DNA of 64,000 nucleotides. Source: Amblyomma americanum (Eukaryota; Arthropoda; Arachnida; Ixodida; Ixodidae). This document shows, piece by piece, positions 45,731 through 56,740 of this stretch. How positions within the stretch are numbered: the stretch's first letter is position 1; the number at the start of each line of letters is the position of its first letter. Both the position numbers and the translations under genes were made by a program. The notes under the pieces are model-generated. The model worked only from the letters and a program-made list of their open reading frames with translations. It was not told the DNA's origin and did no database searches. The DNA is taken from NCBI RefSeq assembly GCF_052857255.1, contig NC_135505.1:141706343-141770342 (forward strand), written 5' to 3'.

Positions 45731-46650
45731 ATGGCCTCCGGGCAGGGGTGTCCCATACGCGACTACCACCAGCACCTCGGTGAGTACTTTCCTTTACCGG
45801 TGTCAATATTCGGCAACCTGCTTCGTGTATACACATACTATGCATACACTTGTTCGTATTGGAAGCCTCTCGCTCATTCACCCACGAACTGGCAACTGAC
45901 AACCACAGACCTTCTACACCATCTACCAAAAATTGGAAGGCGGGCGAAGGTATTCACGATACTCTTTCTAGACGTGAGAATAGTTAGCGAATGTAAAGAA
46001 ACTGGTCGTCGATGTATTTCCATGGCGACGGCTACGCAGACGCATATGAGTATATTTCGATTTGCAAGCTCTATCCGGCTTACCGAGAGGACTCAGCGTA
46101 GATAATCTGTCCGGTACTCTTCTCTCGTGTGTGTGTGTGTGTGTGGGGGGGGGGGGGGTTCGGGCGCTTCTAAAGTACAATGATCAATTACCAATTACCC
46201 CAACAAGAAGTTCTCTTAAGCTTTATTTCTAATACAGTGGGCCCATCTGTTTGTGTGTCGTCTCCAAGCTTTATTGACGAATGGATTACACGTGTCGTCA
46301 CCAACACCTGTCGCGCAAGAAGCATCGCCTTCTGCATCAAGAATGAATTGGTTCCCGCAGAAGTGAGTGCCCTTTTTCGCCCAGTGTTACCTTCATGTGG
46401 ACACGTGAAAAAAAGGCGCTCTGTACCATTCTCTTCTCTCGTGCGTGTGTGTGTGTGTGTTTTGCCGACTTTAAAATACACTAATTTTGTCACCCAGCAA
46501 ACGCTGTTTTCAGTCCTCTGTATGCAGCCTTCAAAAAACACTTGCGATTCGGCGCCATTTCTCGCTAGAAATGAAGGCATGCGCTTTTAATTTGCAGACT
46601 TTCGCTCATACGTCGAGGTTTGAGTAACAACGCCATGTTTTTGAGACAGC
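45731..46650. other. No gene recognised; (GT)n and poly-G tracts
   Basis: (gt)n plus a G run at 46126-46158 and another (gt)n at 46442-46460. Frames at 45731-46105 and 46180-46590 carry no recognisable domain. Confidence 0.4.
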
Positions 46651-46691
46651 CTGACGATTTTTGAGCAATTAAGCCTAACTATATGTCGTGT

Positions 46692-47376
46692 TGTGGAAAC
46701 CTGTGCCCCCTCCATTTCGACTCGGCCCATCTTCATCGTCAGCCGTCAGGACAGCACCGGTTGGGCGAGGTGGGAAGTCTCTCCCGTGCGGAAAAGGGAA
46801 CGGCGTCGGGAGCGCCACCTCGTAGGTTACGGGAATTCTGCGGGTCCGGACAGTCTCTTCGGGATCCGGCCAGCGTTGTGAGCGTTTGCAGCCGCTCCTG
46901 GTCGCGTCACCTTCCGCGGCAGGCGCACGGGGATCCGTTGTGTCTTGCCGCTGCACTTCTGGTTCCAGGCAGCGAGTGCGCGCTCTCGGCACCTTCCCCG
47001 GCAAGTGCTCGGGGATTGGCCTTGCCCCAAGAATGCGGCGCGCACGGGAAAACCCGGCCGCCATTGTCGGCGCATAAACACGTTCGCCGCCGATACCTCC
47101 GCAGTCGCACCCCTGCTCCAGCCGGAAAGTCGGAAGTCCTTCTTACGTTGCCTTCTACTTCCGAGGAATGCCCCGTTGATGCTCTGTAGCTAGCTGGCCC
47201 GCTCTGTGTGTTACTTGCAACTGTAATAAATAGCACATGAATGTTAACGCTATTGTCGTCACCTCCCTTTGTTTCCTTCGAGCACGAACCCCTCCGCGGT
47301 TAGTGAGCGGGAACGCTGCATCCGCGGTGTGGGAGTGCGGCAGGGGCAAAAGGCTGTGCCCCGCTATATTTCCGCA
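46692..47376. mobile_element. Probable solo LTR
   Basis: A 685-bp GC-rich block starts TGTGGAAACC and ends TATTTCCGCA: TG...CA with short inverted termini (TGTGGAAA/TTTCCGCA, 7 of 8). It is flanked on both sides by GTGT (46688-46691 and 47377-47380), a 4-bp TSD as made by many LTR retrotransposon integrases. An AATAAA signal lies near 47225, in the last third, as expected of an LTR. The open frames inside are not genes. No internal retrotransposon region is present. Confidence 0.6.
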
Positions 47377-47729
47377 GTGTACATAGCCAAATAGCAACGA
47401 CTACACTGCAGCTCTTCAGTGTTATGCCCGATTTGATATTTTTCTATATTTTCATGATTTTGTTTCCTTGAAAGAAAAAAAGACTGATAATTCCCCTACT
47501 ATATTCATCAGTAAATGCGGAAAATAAAAAGTTTCTCCAGCCCTGGGTTGGCGCGCTTTAACTTACTGTCACTAGATGGCGCCACTATGTTTCCAAACAC
47601 ACAAAGAAGCGACGATGCTGCACGGCAAACAGGTGTCGCAGTTGCACTTTTTTACAGCGCTCGCAACGCAACGTGCGTTGCGTATGCAAGATTACTGAGG
47701 CCTACGTAGTGAAATTGTCTACTCGCCAG

Positions 47730-47749
47730 GGTAGGCAAAGGTGCCTACC
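47730..47749. repeat. Short perfect hairpin
   Basis: GGTAGGCA-AAGG-TGCCTACC, an 8-bp stem with a 4-base loop. It stands alone, with no poly-U, and no function is evident. Confidence 0.5.
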
Positions 47750-47750
47750 T

Positions 47751-49105
47751 TCACGGGCACATTTGAAAAGCCGCTGAGTGGGCTGTTAGCTGAAGTGTAT
47801 CCGGTATACGTCTTTATATGCAGAGAAAAAAGATTACTAAAGTGCATATAGCATCTCATTTCATATAAATGATTGCGAAGCATTCGTATTTTTGTCTGCA
47901 TTAAAGGCTGGGCATCTGCCATTATAACCACTCGTTTTAGCCTAACGGTAACTTGTTACGGGAGAGACGGTACGCTAAAACGTCTTCTGTCATGCGGCGC
48001 GCTAACCGGAAAGTCTGGCGTCCGGTAACACGGTATATGGTAACGTAAACACGGTGACCATATGCTATAACTCTCTAATTTGACCATCCCAGCAAAACAG
48101 GAGCTAAACGCAGCTCAGAATGGACAAACAGGCCGTTGTCGTAAAGGGCCGTGTGTTTCGAGGAGGTTCGAAAACGGGAATTGCTACTTTCCAAATGCAG
48201 TCAGTACGGCAGTTCTCTGTATCGTTTAAAAAAGACTTCCTTGGAGCTAATTGGCTGACGGGGTGCATTGGGTATTCGCTATATCCCTTCGTATACTCGT
48301 AGGAAAATTGTAATTCGTAGAAACCAGATATGAATACATAGGCGCCTACAGTAATTTCCAAAGGCTGTGGGTGTTCGATCTTCGTACGAATTATTTGCTA
48401 ATAAAACGTTCCGGTGTAACAAAGTGCTGCTGCATGTCGCTTTCCCGCATTGCGCAGCATGACGCTAGTTGGTATTTTTTTGCTGGGAAATATATCTGCA
48501 CAGCCCAGTCGAAATCATGAGGAAGTAGTGCACTTGCGTAGGGCATATGATGCGAAGTCAAGACAACCGAAGGGGCTCTAATAATTAAAGTCGCAATACG
48601 CCTGGGATGTTAAAGCACGCCGGTTCACGAATATTGTCCTTCAAGACCTTTTTTAACGCGCTTTATAAAAGCTGCTTTATCTATGGCCAAATTTTGAATT
48701 TCAGCGTCCTCGCGCCATTCCCTCTCCTCTCGCCACTTTTTGCACGCTGGAAGGTCGGCGCTCCACGGCCGGCCCCACCTCTGGGAGCAGAGCTTCCTGA
48801 CCCGCCTGAGCTACGCGGCTTATTGGCCGCGGCCACGGTAGCTGCCTGACGTCTGAAAGAACCTAACCAACACCCACCTCTCAACTTGTACACGCAGGTG
48901 CGAGCAGCAGAGGAGGGTGCGAGCATGAAAAAGTCGCCGGGAAGGGCTCGACAACTTGAGCGCGTGATCGTGGCTCCTCTGCTGCGAGTGGAAGTGTATT
49001 ATTTGACTCAGGTTTTCATGAGAACACAATGCAGTGATTGCGTGAGTTCATGCGCTCTCTTCAGAACGTGTCTCAGGGCCCCTTTACGGGTAACGGATTG
49101 TGGTA
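47751..49105. other. No gene recognised
   Basis: Non-coding. A GC-rich island at 48715-48850 (ggccggccccacctctggga) stands out but has no coding or repeat signature that I recognise. Confidence 0.35.
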
Positions 49106-49109
49106 CCAA

Positions 49110-49450
49110 TAGATGGCGAGCACCGCAGCGGCGACAGAAAATAAGCTGGGCGGAAGAGGTTAAGAAGTTTGCGAGGATACAATGGCCGTAGCTGGGACAG
49201 GACAGGGTTAAGCGGAGAGACACAGGAGGGGCCTTATCTCTGCAGTGGGCGTAAACATACCAAGACTGAATAACCCAACAACGGAGGACTGGGAGGAGGC
49301 GCTGTCCGGCTCGCATTCCGAGGAGCAGCTTTCGCTGGTGGGCCGTGCAAGAGCGGAGACAAAAGTCAATACTGGCTCCTGCAATGAGGGCCCGACCAAA
49401 CATTCTGTCCAATAAACGTTTCGCTCTCTCCCTCTCTCTGGGCGTAAATA
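49110..49450 (+). mobile_element. Two abutting LINE 3' ends
   Basis: 49120-49255 encodes the LINE terminus SWAEEVKKFARIQWP (RW.DEIKKFAG..W) and '...ggccttatctctgcagtggg'. Directly after it, 49280-49370 encodes TEDWEEALSGSHSEEQLSLV and GRARAE, the end of a different LINE family (compare the SWDALVHNADPEVQ end at 26.1 kb). A 3' UTR follows with AATAAA (about 49409) and a CT-rich tail. Confidence 0.7.
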
Positions 49451-51440
49451 CGCTGATGATGATTATCTTCAAGAGTTCACACACACCTCCGGAATTTTCG
49501 CATGCAGCGCATTTGGGGACAGCGTCTGTATAGCGCGAACTTCCGTATTCAAACTGTCGGACGTTTGCTGGTCCTCAGATCGGGGCTGTTTGCAGCGTCT
49601 GAGAGGAGTTGTGAACCGCTCTGTGACGTCAGAGTCAGGCGACGTCTCAAGACAGCGCCTTCCACCGCTTGCTGACAGAGGCGAGAGGAAGCGCAGGGTG
49701 GTTGTAGGGCGTGTTAACATCGCCGTGGTGGAGCGCCCGCCTACAACGAAAAGACGATAGCAACGCGAGACGCGTGCAATGGGTCTTCGCAGAGTTCATT
49801 TAGGTGTAGACGCCAGGAGCCATAACCACTCATTTGCCCGCGGGGAGCCAACAAAACACAGGCCAAAATAAATAAAAATTTATTTTGCATGGATTTTCAC
49901 TCCTGCATTTAACGAAGTCGCCTGGGCCGGAATAGCACGAGCGATAGCCCCTCAACAAAACCGCTCCTCCCACCCCATGACACTCTCGGAGCCATTTCAA
50001 TCACAGGTGGGACTGCAGTTATGGACGAACTAAGAAGGGTCCGTGCACGGAAGGTACAACGATGCAAAATACAGCCGCAGCCCTCAGCTCGCCCAACATC
50101 GATTATTCCCATGTATGCACGCACATTTCGGAAAATTCTTGGCGGTGTTTATCTCTCTGTCGTTTTATATCAAGCGGCTGCACTGCTTCGCCAGGTTCAG
50201 TTGTCCCGCTGCTGTTTCATGGCAGCTCGATCATTGAGACACATCCTCAGAACCACCGAGCGTAGGACCCGCTGCGCTGTCCTAACATATTCGCTGATGC
50301 CACCGTGAGGACACAGTAGTTACAGCATTTTAAATGACGAATGCTTAGCTTACTTTGGATAAGCTGAGCTTTGCGGTAATTTCTTAACGCAAAGCACTCT
50401 TCACGCGTCTATATTATTCTTTTCCCACGTAGGCTTCTATAAGTGAGCATATTTTTTACGCCACAGCGCATACAGCTGGTTCGGTCGAAAAGCCGTTGAT
50501 TATAGTCGGCACCACGTGTCGAAAATAATGACGGGCTGCGCAAAACAAAAATCGCGCCATGCCAACCGTTTTCCGCAGAATGTTCTCGGTGGTGGCATAT
50601 GATTCACCGTTTCGTGCAGCATAAACTTACTTAAGTCACAGCCTAGCTCGCGGCACGGATTTGAATCGGTGACCTGTAATCGTGGGCTGCGTAAAAAAAT
50701 CGTATCATGGTAATTTCTGGTTCTTGTGATTGATGATTCGTCTGTGTGTGATAGGAGGTGAGCAGTTCATGAAATCATTTTATACATTTCAATAATTCAG
50801 AAATTTAAAAAAAAAATTATAAATGGCGCTCCAAAGGTGTCAAAATGCTCATAATGAAAAGGCAATGCTTGATGCTGATAAGAAAGTTTAAGGCGTGTAA
50901 TTGAGGGATTAATTGAAACAATTAAAAAAAAGATGAAAAATGCGTTCAAAGGTGCCAAACTGCTCAAAATGGAAAGCCTGACCCACTACCCTGTCGCGCC
51001 ATTCCCTTAAGCCGGAGCTGAACCGTCCTATCAATTTTCCTTTTTTTTTTGCGCTCAAAGGACGAAATTGGAAAACAAAGTCAGAGTAAACAGTTTCTAG
51101 CCCCCATATGTTAAGAAGCACCCAACGCGTACATCAACACGCACAGCGTATTTCGTATACAGCGAGCACGCCCGTCTGGACGGCCTGCTTGTCCGTGCCA
51201 CAAATACGCGTCTCGACGGGACAAAAAAGAATGAAGGAAAGCTACCCGTGGTACGTCAACGGGCAAAAAAACATATCCTGAATTTCATGTGTTATGCTAA
51301 TGCTCCCGAAGCCTGTGTAATACAAAGCTTGCATGAATACCAACCACAGTAAACAATCTGCTTCTACCAAACGCAAATTAAAAACATTACCGCCACGATT
51401 CAATCAGAAAAAAGAACACACGAATTAATTTTGAAGTAAC
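49451..51440. other. No gene recognised
   Basis: Non-coding sequence downstream of the TRAF-like gene. No domain-bearing frame or repeat ends were recognised. Confidence 0.4.
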
Positions 51441-51654
51441 TTGGGTCAAAATGTCAAATACGCGGAGAATCAAGCTCCTGGTCGCTAAGGCTTCGGCAAT
51501 CCTGGCGGCTCGGCACACAACGCTAAATAAATATCCACCAGGCAGGACATTTTATTTTTGTTTCTCCTTAAGATCCCACTTTTTTATGTGCGTGTCCACG
51601 GAGCTTCATCACAGCGATGCTGACGTGGCCGCTGTACACACATTCCAGCTTAAA

Positions 51655-52824
51655 TCACGGAAGCAGCTCGAACTTCAGCCGAAGCTGGTCGTCTTCCACG
51701 TAACCCCCGCTGATGAGATCATCGAGATGAAGAGTTGGGCAACTCCAAAATGGATCTTGTGCACCTCCCTCTTGCGGCTTTTGACAATGCGAATGAGAAC
51801 TATTCGCACTCTCTACGATCTCCCGTTCTTCTCCTCCCTTTGGATGCACGACACGAAGTTTGATTCTTTGCTGGAACGGCCACCGAACAACATCGTCCAT
51901 GTCGCCCTCGTGCAGGCGGAACATTGCACCCAGCACTATAATTCCATCCGGTTCGTGGATGAAGTTGACACCGGGGTACACGCAGTAGCCTCGGAGGTAT
52001 ACACGCTCGCTCTCGTAAGCCACGTAACCTCGATTACGTGCATTTTCAACGAGTGATTTGACACCTTTGACGACAAACTCGCACACCGATGCCAGTGGGT
52101 CAGGCTGATTGGGCATTGCTTTGTCCATGCGTCCCATTGCACTGCTGCTTTCTCCCGCTTGTTCCGTGGCCCCCTCGGCGCCTCCTGCAACCTGTGTGCC
52201 GCAGTCGCATTTTCCTCTGGCCTTTTTTGCCAACTCGTGTTCAAATAGCTTTTTCACCGAAAGCATGCGTTTAGAAATTCTGTTCATATTATCACTGCTT
52301 GCAATGAAACGACCTTTCGTGTCCTCTCTGAACGCGGCTATTTCATCCGAGCTTTTTTTCAGAGACTCACGATGCTCTGTTCTTACTTGTACTGCTTCTT
52401 GTCTCACTGTGTCCTGCATGCTACTAATGCTCAGTCTGAGTTCTTCTCTCAGTGTTTCTTGCAAGCTGTTCACCCCCTGAACAACTTCGTTTAGTCGGTC
52501 GCTATTGGCGCCACTTCCACTGAGATGTCGCTCCAGAAGTGTCTTGATTTCACCGACCTGCTCTTCAAGAATTTCCCTGAAGCGTGTCAGCAGCGCCGTC
52601 TGCTCCTTGCGGCCTGAATCCCGTTGGCATTCCAATCCAGCAGGCGTCGCAGTTGTAGAGCAGCACTCCGACTCCAAGTGCGCGCGCACGTCGGTGCAAA
52701 GAACTCTGGCCGAACATTTTGGGCAGCGAATTGAATGGCGGCGACATTCACGATGGAAGTGCTGGCTGATCTGCGATGCAGGCAGAACTGCATTGCAGTC
52801 ACTTCCTTCGTTCCAGCATTTCAC
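51655..52824 (-). CDS. TRAF-like protein, exon 2: zinc finger, coiled coil, MATH
   Basis: The acceptor (tttaatcttgcag) at 52825 opens the frame VKCWNEGSDC in phase 0, completing LLRRE|VKCWN from exon 1, the typical RING to TRAF zinc-finger junction. In the 484-aa protein, residues ~96-150 form a TRAF-type zinc finger (C.....C...H.H.EC..H..RCPKC). About 165-300 is a long polar coiled coil (RFREILEEQVGEIKTLLERH). About 345-484 fits a MATH/TRAF C-domain (RVYLRGYCVYPGVNF, GAMFRLHEGDMDDVVRWPF, DPFWSCPTL, LRLKFELLP), where MATH domains bind receptor tails or adaptors. The stop is at 51655-51657, and a TTTATT (AATAAA on the minus strand) lies near 51550. The frame is intact. TRAF proteins transmit signals from TNF- and Toll-type receptors in the cytosol; the tick relatives are uncharacterised, so the pathway is inferred. 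Confidence 0.9.
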   Translation of the reverse strand: MKCWNEGSDCNAVLPASQISQHFHRECRRHSIRCPKCSARVLCTDVRAHLESECCSTTATPAGLECQRDSGRKEQTALLTRFREILEEQVGEIKTLLERHLSGSGANSDRLNEVVQGVNSLQETLREELRLSISSMQDTVRQEAVQVRTEHRESLKKSSDEIAAFREDTKGRFIASSDNMNRISKRMLSVKKLFEHELAKKARGKCDCGTQVAGGAEGATEQAGESSSAMGRMDKAMPNQPDPLASVCEFVVKGVKSLVENARNRGYVAYESERVYLRGYCVYPGVNFIHEPDGIIVLGAMFRLHEGDMDDVVRWPFQQRIKLRVVHPKGGEEREIVESANSSHSHCQKPQEGGAQDPFWSCPTLHLDDLISGGYVEDDQLRLKFELLP

Positions 52825-53571
52825 CTGCAAGATTAAAACATGGGTAATTTTCTCAGCAATCGTCACTGCGTCTCCGGGTATACGCCAAGAACTTGTACTC
52901 TTTTTTTCTTATTTATGAACGGGCTATATGCGACACGGTGGTCAACAACAGCCTAGCTAATTGCACTCGCGCAATTCTGTGACTTCGAGCTCCACATTCG
53001 GCATATTGATTTGGCAGGTGCGGTGCTCTATGGAGCACAGTCATTTAAATTTTACAGCGAATGCCGCTTAGACAACACTTTCCGCCGCTCGTCTACACCC
53101 CGGTATGCTCCGCAGTCACGTGAGCATTCCATCAAAGTGCACTCCTTGCGTATCGTGCAACATTTCTCGTCATTTTTTGGCAAGCTCAGTCTAGCGACGC
53201 CGCCTAGCGCGCTTTGAAACACCCCTCGTAAGTTGCATGCAGCCAGCAGCGGATGGCCCCTATACCACATGAAGGAAAGGAATAAGTAAAAGGGTTAGAT
53301 TGAAATTATGCGCGGTTACGACAGCTCAGGCCTTATGTGATTATCGCCCCCAGCGACGATGTATTTATTTTTTAATTTTGAATTCAGGCTGAAGAGCAAA
53401 AGTTCAACTACGAGTAACATTCAGCAGAATAGGCAAGTGTTAAATGCATATTTTGCACAGAACTTCTTTCGTGGGTCTTCCCAAGGTTATAAATGAGCTC
53501 CGGCGAAATTACCCACAACAACTTGCTTAATACATCTGGGCGTTGCCCACGAGTGCATAACTGGAGAGTTG

Positions 53572-53889
53572 CTAGTGCAACTGATGCTTAAGAGCCATGT
53601 TGAGCGCAAAACATGTCAGCGTTGTGTTCTGTCCCTTTCTGTTGGGCTTCGAGCCGTTGCGCTGGTTTACAAGAACTATGTCTGACCAACTCGCCCACAA
53701 GTTCATGTTGTAAAGAATTGCACACAACACGCCTATCCACAGTCCAGTGCGGCGCTTATAGAAAAACTCACAGAACAAGGAATAGTTTAAGAAAAAATTG
53801 GTACCCTGTCTCCTCGTCTCAAGCAAGTTGCCATAGCCTTGAGGAAACAGCGTAACGTATTCTAGAACGGCCGTCGGCGATTCAGCCAT
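53572..53889 (-). other. Unrecognised open frame within TRAF intron
   Basis: A 105-codon frame starts MAESPTAVLEYVTLFPQGYG with a hydrophobic CAILYN segment. Its second half overlaps a dispersed motif (ACCAACTCGCCCA at 53685-53697, plus strand), so that part is repeat-derived. It is in the same strand as the TRAF gene but in neither spliced frame. It could be a fragment of another transcript. Confidence 0.2.
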
Positions 53890-54764
53890 GCTTTACCTCC
53901 TCACTTGTTGGGGTGCACCGCGCAGAAGGTGTAGCGCTGATTGCAAAAGAAATCTGAAGCTAAGCATGAAGGGAAAAAAGGTTGCGATGATTTAGCCGCT
54001 ATATCGAGTGCTGCAAAGGCTGACAGAGGGCACGAAATTCACGAGCAACGAAAACAACGCAAGCTCGATGAGGAAATCGTCAAGCTTGAAAAGTGCTTCG
54101 TGAACCTCTTATCAAGCAAATCTCTCAACGACGTCGCCATTTGCTTGAATTTGCACGAAGAAAAAAGCAACGCATCCCTTCATGCAGCGACTTCAAGGCA
54201 ACCATTTTGGTCCCCAGGTAACTCTCTGCTTCCGGTGACACAGCCTGACTAGCGCACTTGAGCGAGCTCTGACATTTTGCTGCAATAAATGCATACAAAA
54301 AGAAGTTCCAACCACTCCGTTTCCTGTTGGAGGTGTAACAAATGTGAGCACAAAGCAGTATGTTCTTACAATAGATAACCGAGCGATTTTACAACCGTAT
54401 ATATAAACAACGTACAGCTGGATCATATCCTTCGACGCTATTAGTTGCACCTTGCTTTCCGTGGTATAGGAGTCTTACCTAAACCTTGGATGCACGTGGC
54501 CACGAACACCCGCTCACTCAGAGTGATTCAACACTGCTGAGACAAAAAGCCAAAATTCTCAGCGGTCCACAATGCAACATTCATTCTAAAGCACAAGGAC
54601 TGGTTGAAGGATTTTAGAGGGTTTTTTTTTCCTTATTGGAGCACGGACAGATGAGGTACTTAATATCTCTTCACGGGCTGTGGACAGATGTGGGGTTCTT
54701 AGACAACCAAGTAGCCAGTAAATTATACACCGAAACATTCCTGTTACTTTGCCCTCACGCATAC

Positions 54765-55049
54765 CTCTCTCCTGAGCAGCTCCTGGACGGGAAACTCCTT
54801 CAGGTCGACGTCTTCCTCCCCGCACTGGAGACCGTCCAGGGGACACACGCGCCCGCCATCACGAGTGCTCAGCTCGTAGCAAGACTCGCACAGTGTGTGC
54901 GAACACGGAAACAAGGCTGTTTTGTTGCGCACCAGTCCGCAGGTGCCGCATACTCTGTACAATGGAAGGGGCTTCACAAAACGCAGGGGCCTCCAGTCCA
55001 GTTCAGCGGAAAACCCAACAAGAATGTATTCCATGCGTCCCGGAGGCAT
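54765..55049 (-). CDS. TRAF-like protein, exon 1: RING finger
   Basis: I take the ATG at 55049 (MPPGRMEYILVGFSAELDW) as the start; the frame is open slightly further but only through non-ATG codons. Residues 34-72 form a RING with C34, C37, C49, H51, C54, C57, C69 and D72; the last Asp is usual in TRAF RINGs. EEDVDLKEFPVQELLRRE follows, and the donor is GAG|GTATGC at 54765, phase 0. The intron is 1940 bp. An intact RING suggests E2 binding and ubiquitin-ligase activity, by family analogy only. Confidence 0.88.
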
Positions 55050-55099
55050 AGCTAACACTGTTCGATCGCCGCTCGACGATCTGCACAAGGTCACCTTTC

Positions 55100-56387
55100 C
55101 GCCCCCTCAAAGCTCGCTCATATCTCCCCCTTTGCACTCAGCTCTAGCTGACGGCATGCCAGGCTGCAATCGCGCCGATATCTGCCGCCTCTCGTTCGTA
55201 GCTTCGGGAAGGCCGCACATCCGTCGAATGCAATCCGTTGAGTTGCGTCGGCCAGAGGCAACGTTTTTAGATAAGGACAGTTGGAAAACTTGCTCCTGGG
55301 AAGCGCAGTTATCTCCGTTTTTATCCGTTTCCGCTTCTATCTCAAAGCGCAGTTGTGCGCCGAGGATATCGGCGCGCCGCCTTCGACGCCAGCGCAAACT
55401 TATCGGCACGCCGCCGCCGTCGCCACCGACGTTTCACTCGGCGCGATTGGCGCGCCCTCTAAATATGAATATATTTTTCCCCGCAAACCTAGCTGCGTTT
55501 GAGGTTTGGTTTTCTCTTTTTTGATTCGTTTCCTGGTCTGAGGCATATAATCATGTCAAGGAGTCAACATCTTAATTGTGTTGCAATGAATCAACACACA
55601 AAAAAACAAAAGCAACCCTGCTCTCCGCGCCTCAACGCATGCGTATCGTCACCAGACATCGCAACGTGGCATTCCGAAACTTCCTCAAAAGCGGAACATG
55701 GCGCAACAAGAAGAAAGAACGGTTTCGGAGCGTCGAAATCACGGCCTGTGGGTCGCCGGCACTGCGGTTGCGGGTACAATCAACGTTATGCCCCAAATTG
55801 GCATCAACGCATCTTAACGTCTTTCAGCTAGAAAAATATTCACCTTCTGGAAAAACAGTATTTTTTTTCTTTTTTATTCCAGGAAAAGGCCATTATAAGA
55901 AGTGTTACTTTAAACAAACGGTGATTAATATTCAGAAGTGGCGTCACAAACTGTCCAGACGGAAATGTTAGTGTTATATATTGATTGGTTGAGAGGTAAA
56001 GGGCTGCACCAACAAAAGTTGGCCATAGAAGAGGTCTGAAGGATAGCAAAAAAAAAAAACAATTGCGCCTACGGCGCTGAAAACAAGAAAGGTTCTGCAC
56101 GTTCGTGCGCCCGAAATATATAAACAGAATCAACATACGCTCTTGTGGTATGTGCCTCAATTTTTTTTAATACGTCGCCTAAAAAACAAGATTTAGAGAA
56201 CATTTTGCATTTCTCTCACCCTTCATCCCCTCCGTGTTTTGAGCCCTTAGTACAAAAGCCCTAAAATTTCAACCAGTTTAGCGAAGAAGGCTGTGGAGAA
56301 ATTGCTCTTTACATTTCTGGCTTAGCTTTACCAGGCGCCGCGCCGACGTCGCCGCCGCCGTTCGAAACAGACGCAGCGCACACCTGC
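55100..56387. other. No gene recognised
   Basis: Between the TRAF-like start and the THAP transposon. It includes the probable TRAF promoter side (no clear TATA) and AT-rich non-coding DNA. The segment 55835-56030 looks like an old repeat but has no diagnostic ends. Confidence 0.35.
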
Positions 56388-56587
56388 ATCTCAAATAGGG
56401 TGCCTCGATGCGCGCGCGCCCTCTAGGGTGAGGTCACCCTTTGGGAGGCCGAGTGCCGCCTCCTCGGCCGGGACGGTCCACCTGCGGCCATTTTCATGCC
56501 CTTTCTCGCGGCGGCGCGGCGGCCGTAACACGTGCGTTCGCTCTGTCGCCTTTTCTCTTGGTGCTGACCGGTGGCGCACATCGAAAA

Positions 56588-56740
56588 ATGCCGGGTTGTT
56601 GTGTGCCGCAGTGCACCAACCACTCCAGAAAGGGATGGGGAATGTTTCAGTTCCCGAGGGACCCCAAGAGAAGGCTGCTTTGGACAGTAAAGACCAAGCG
56701 CGACAAGTGGCAGCCGACAAACACATCGTGCATCTGCAGC
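56588..56740 (+). pseudogene. THAP transposase, exon 1 (THAP zinc finger, first part)
   Basis: The ATG at 56588 starts MPGCCVPQCTN, the N-terminal signature of C2CH THAP domains (C5, C9). It continues F.FP.D...R..W and ends C48-I-C50-S at donor AGC|GTGAGT, phase 0. The final His of the C2CH set is supplied by exon 2. THAP domains bind the transposon's own subterminal DNA. This exon is intact; the gene is classed as a pseudogene because of lesions in exon 3. Confidence 0.9.

Noticed and set aside
46683..47236. Several overlapping frames of 60-168 codons on both strands
   Set aside because: They lie in a GC-rich probable LTR, where stop codons are rare; no protein motif in any.
52089..52918. 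Plus-strand frames of 60-137 codons
   Set aside because: Antisense shadows of the TRAF-like exon.
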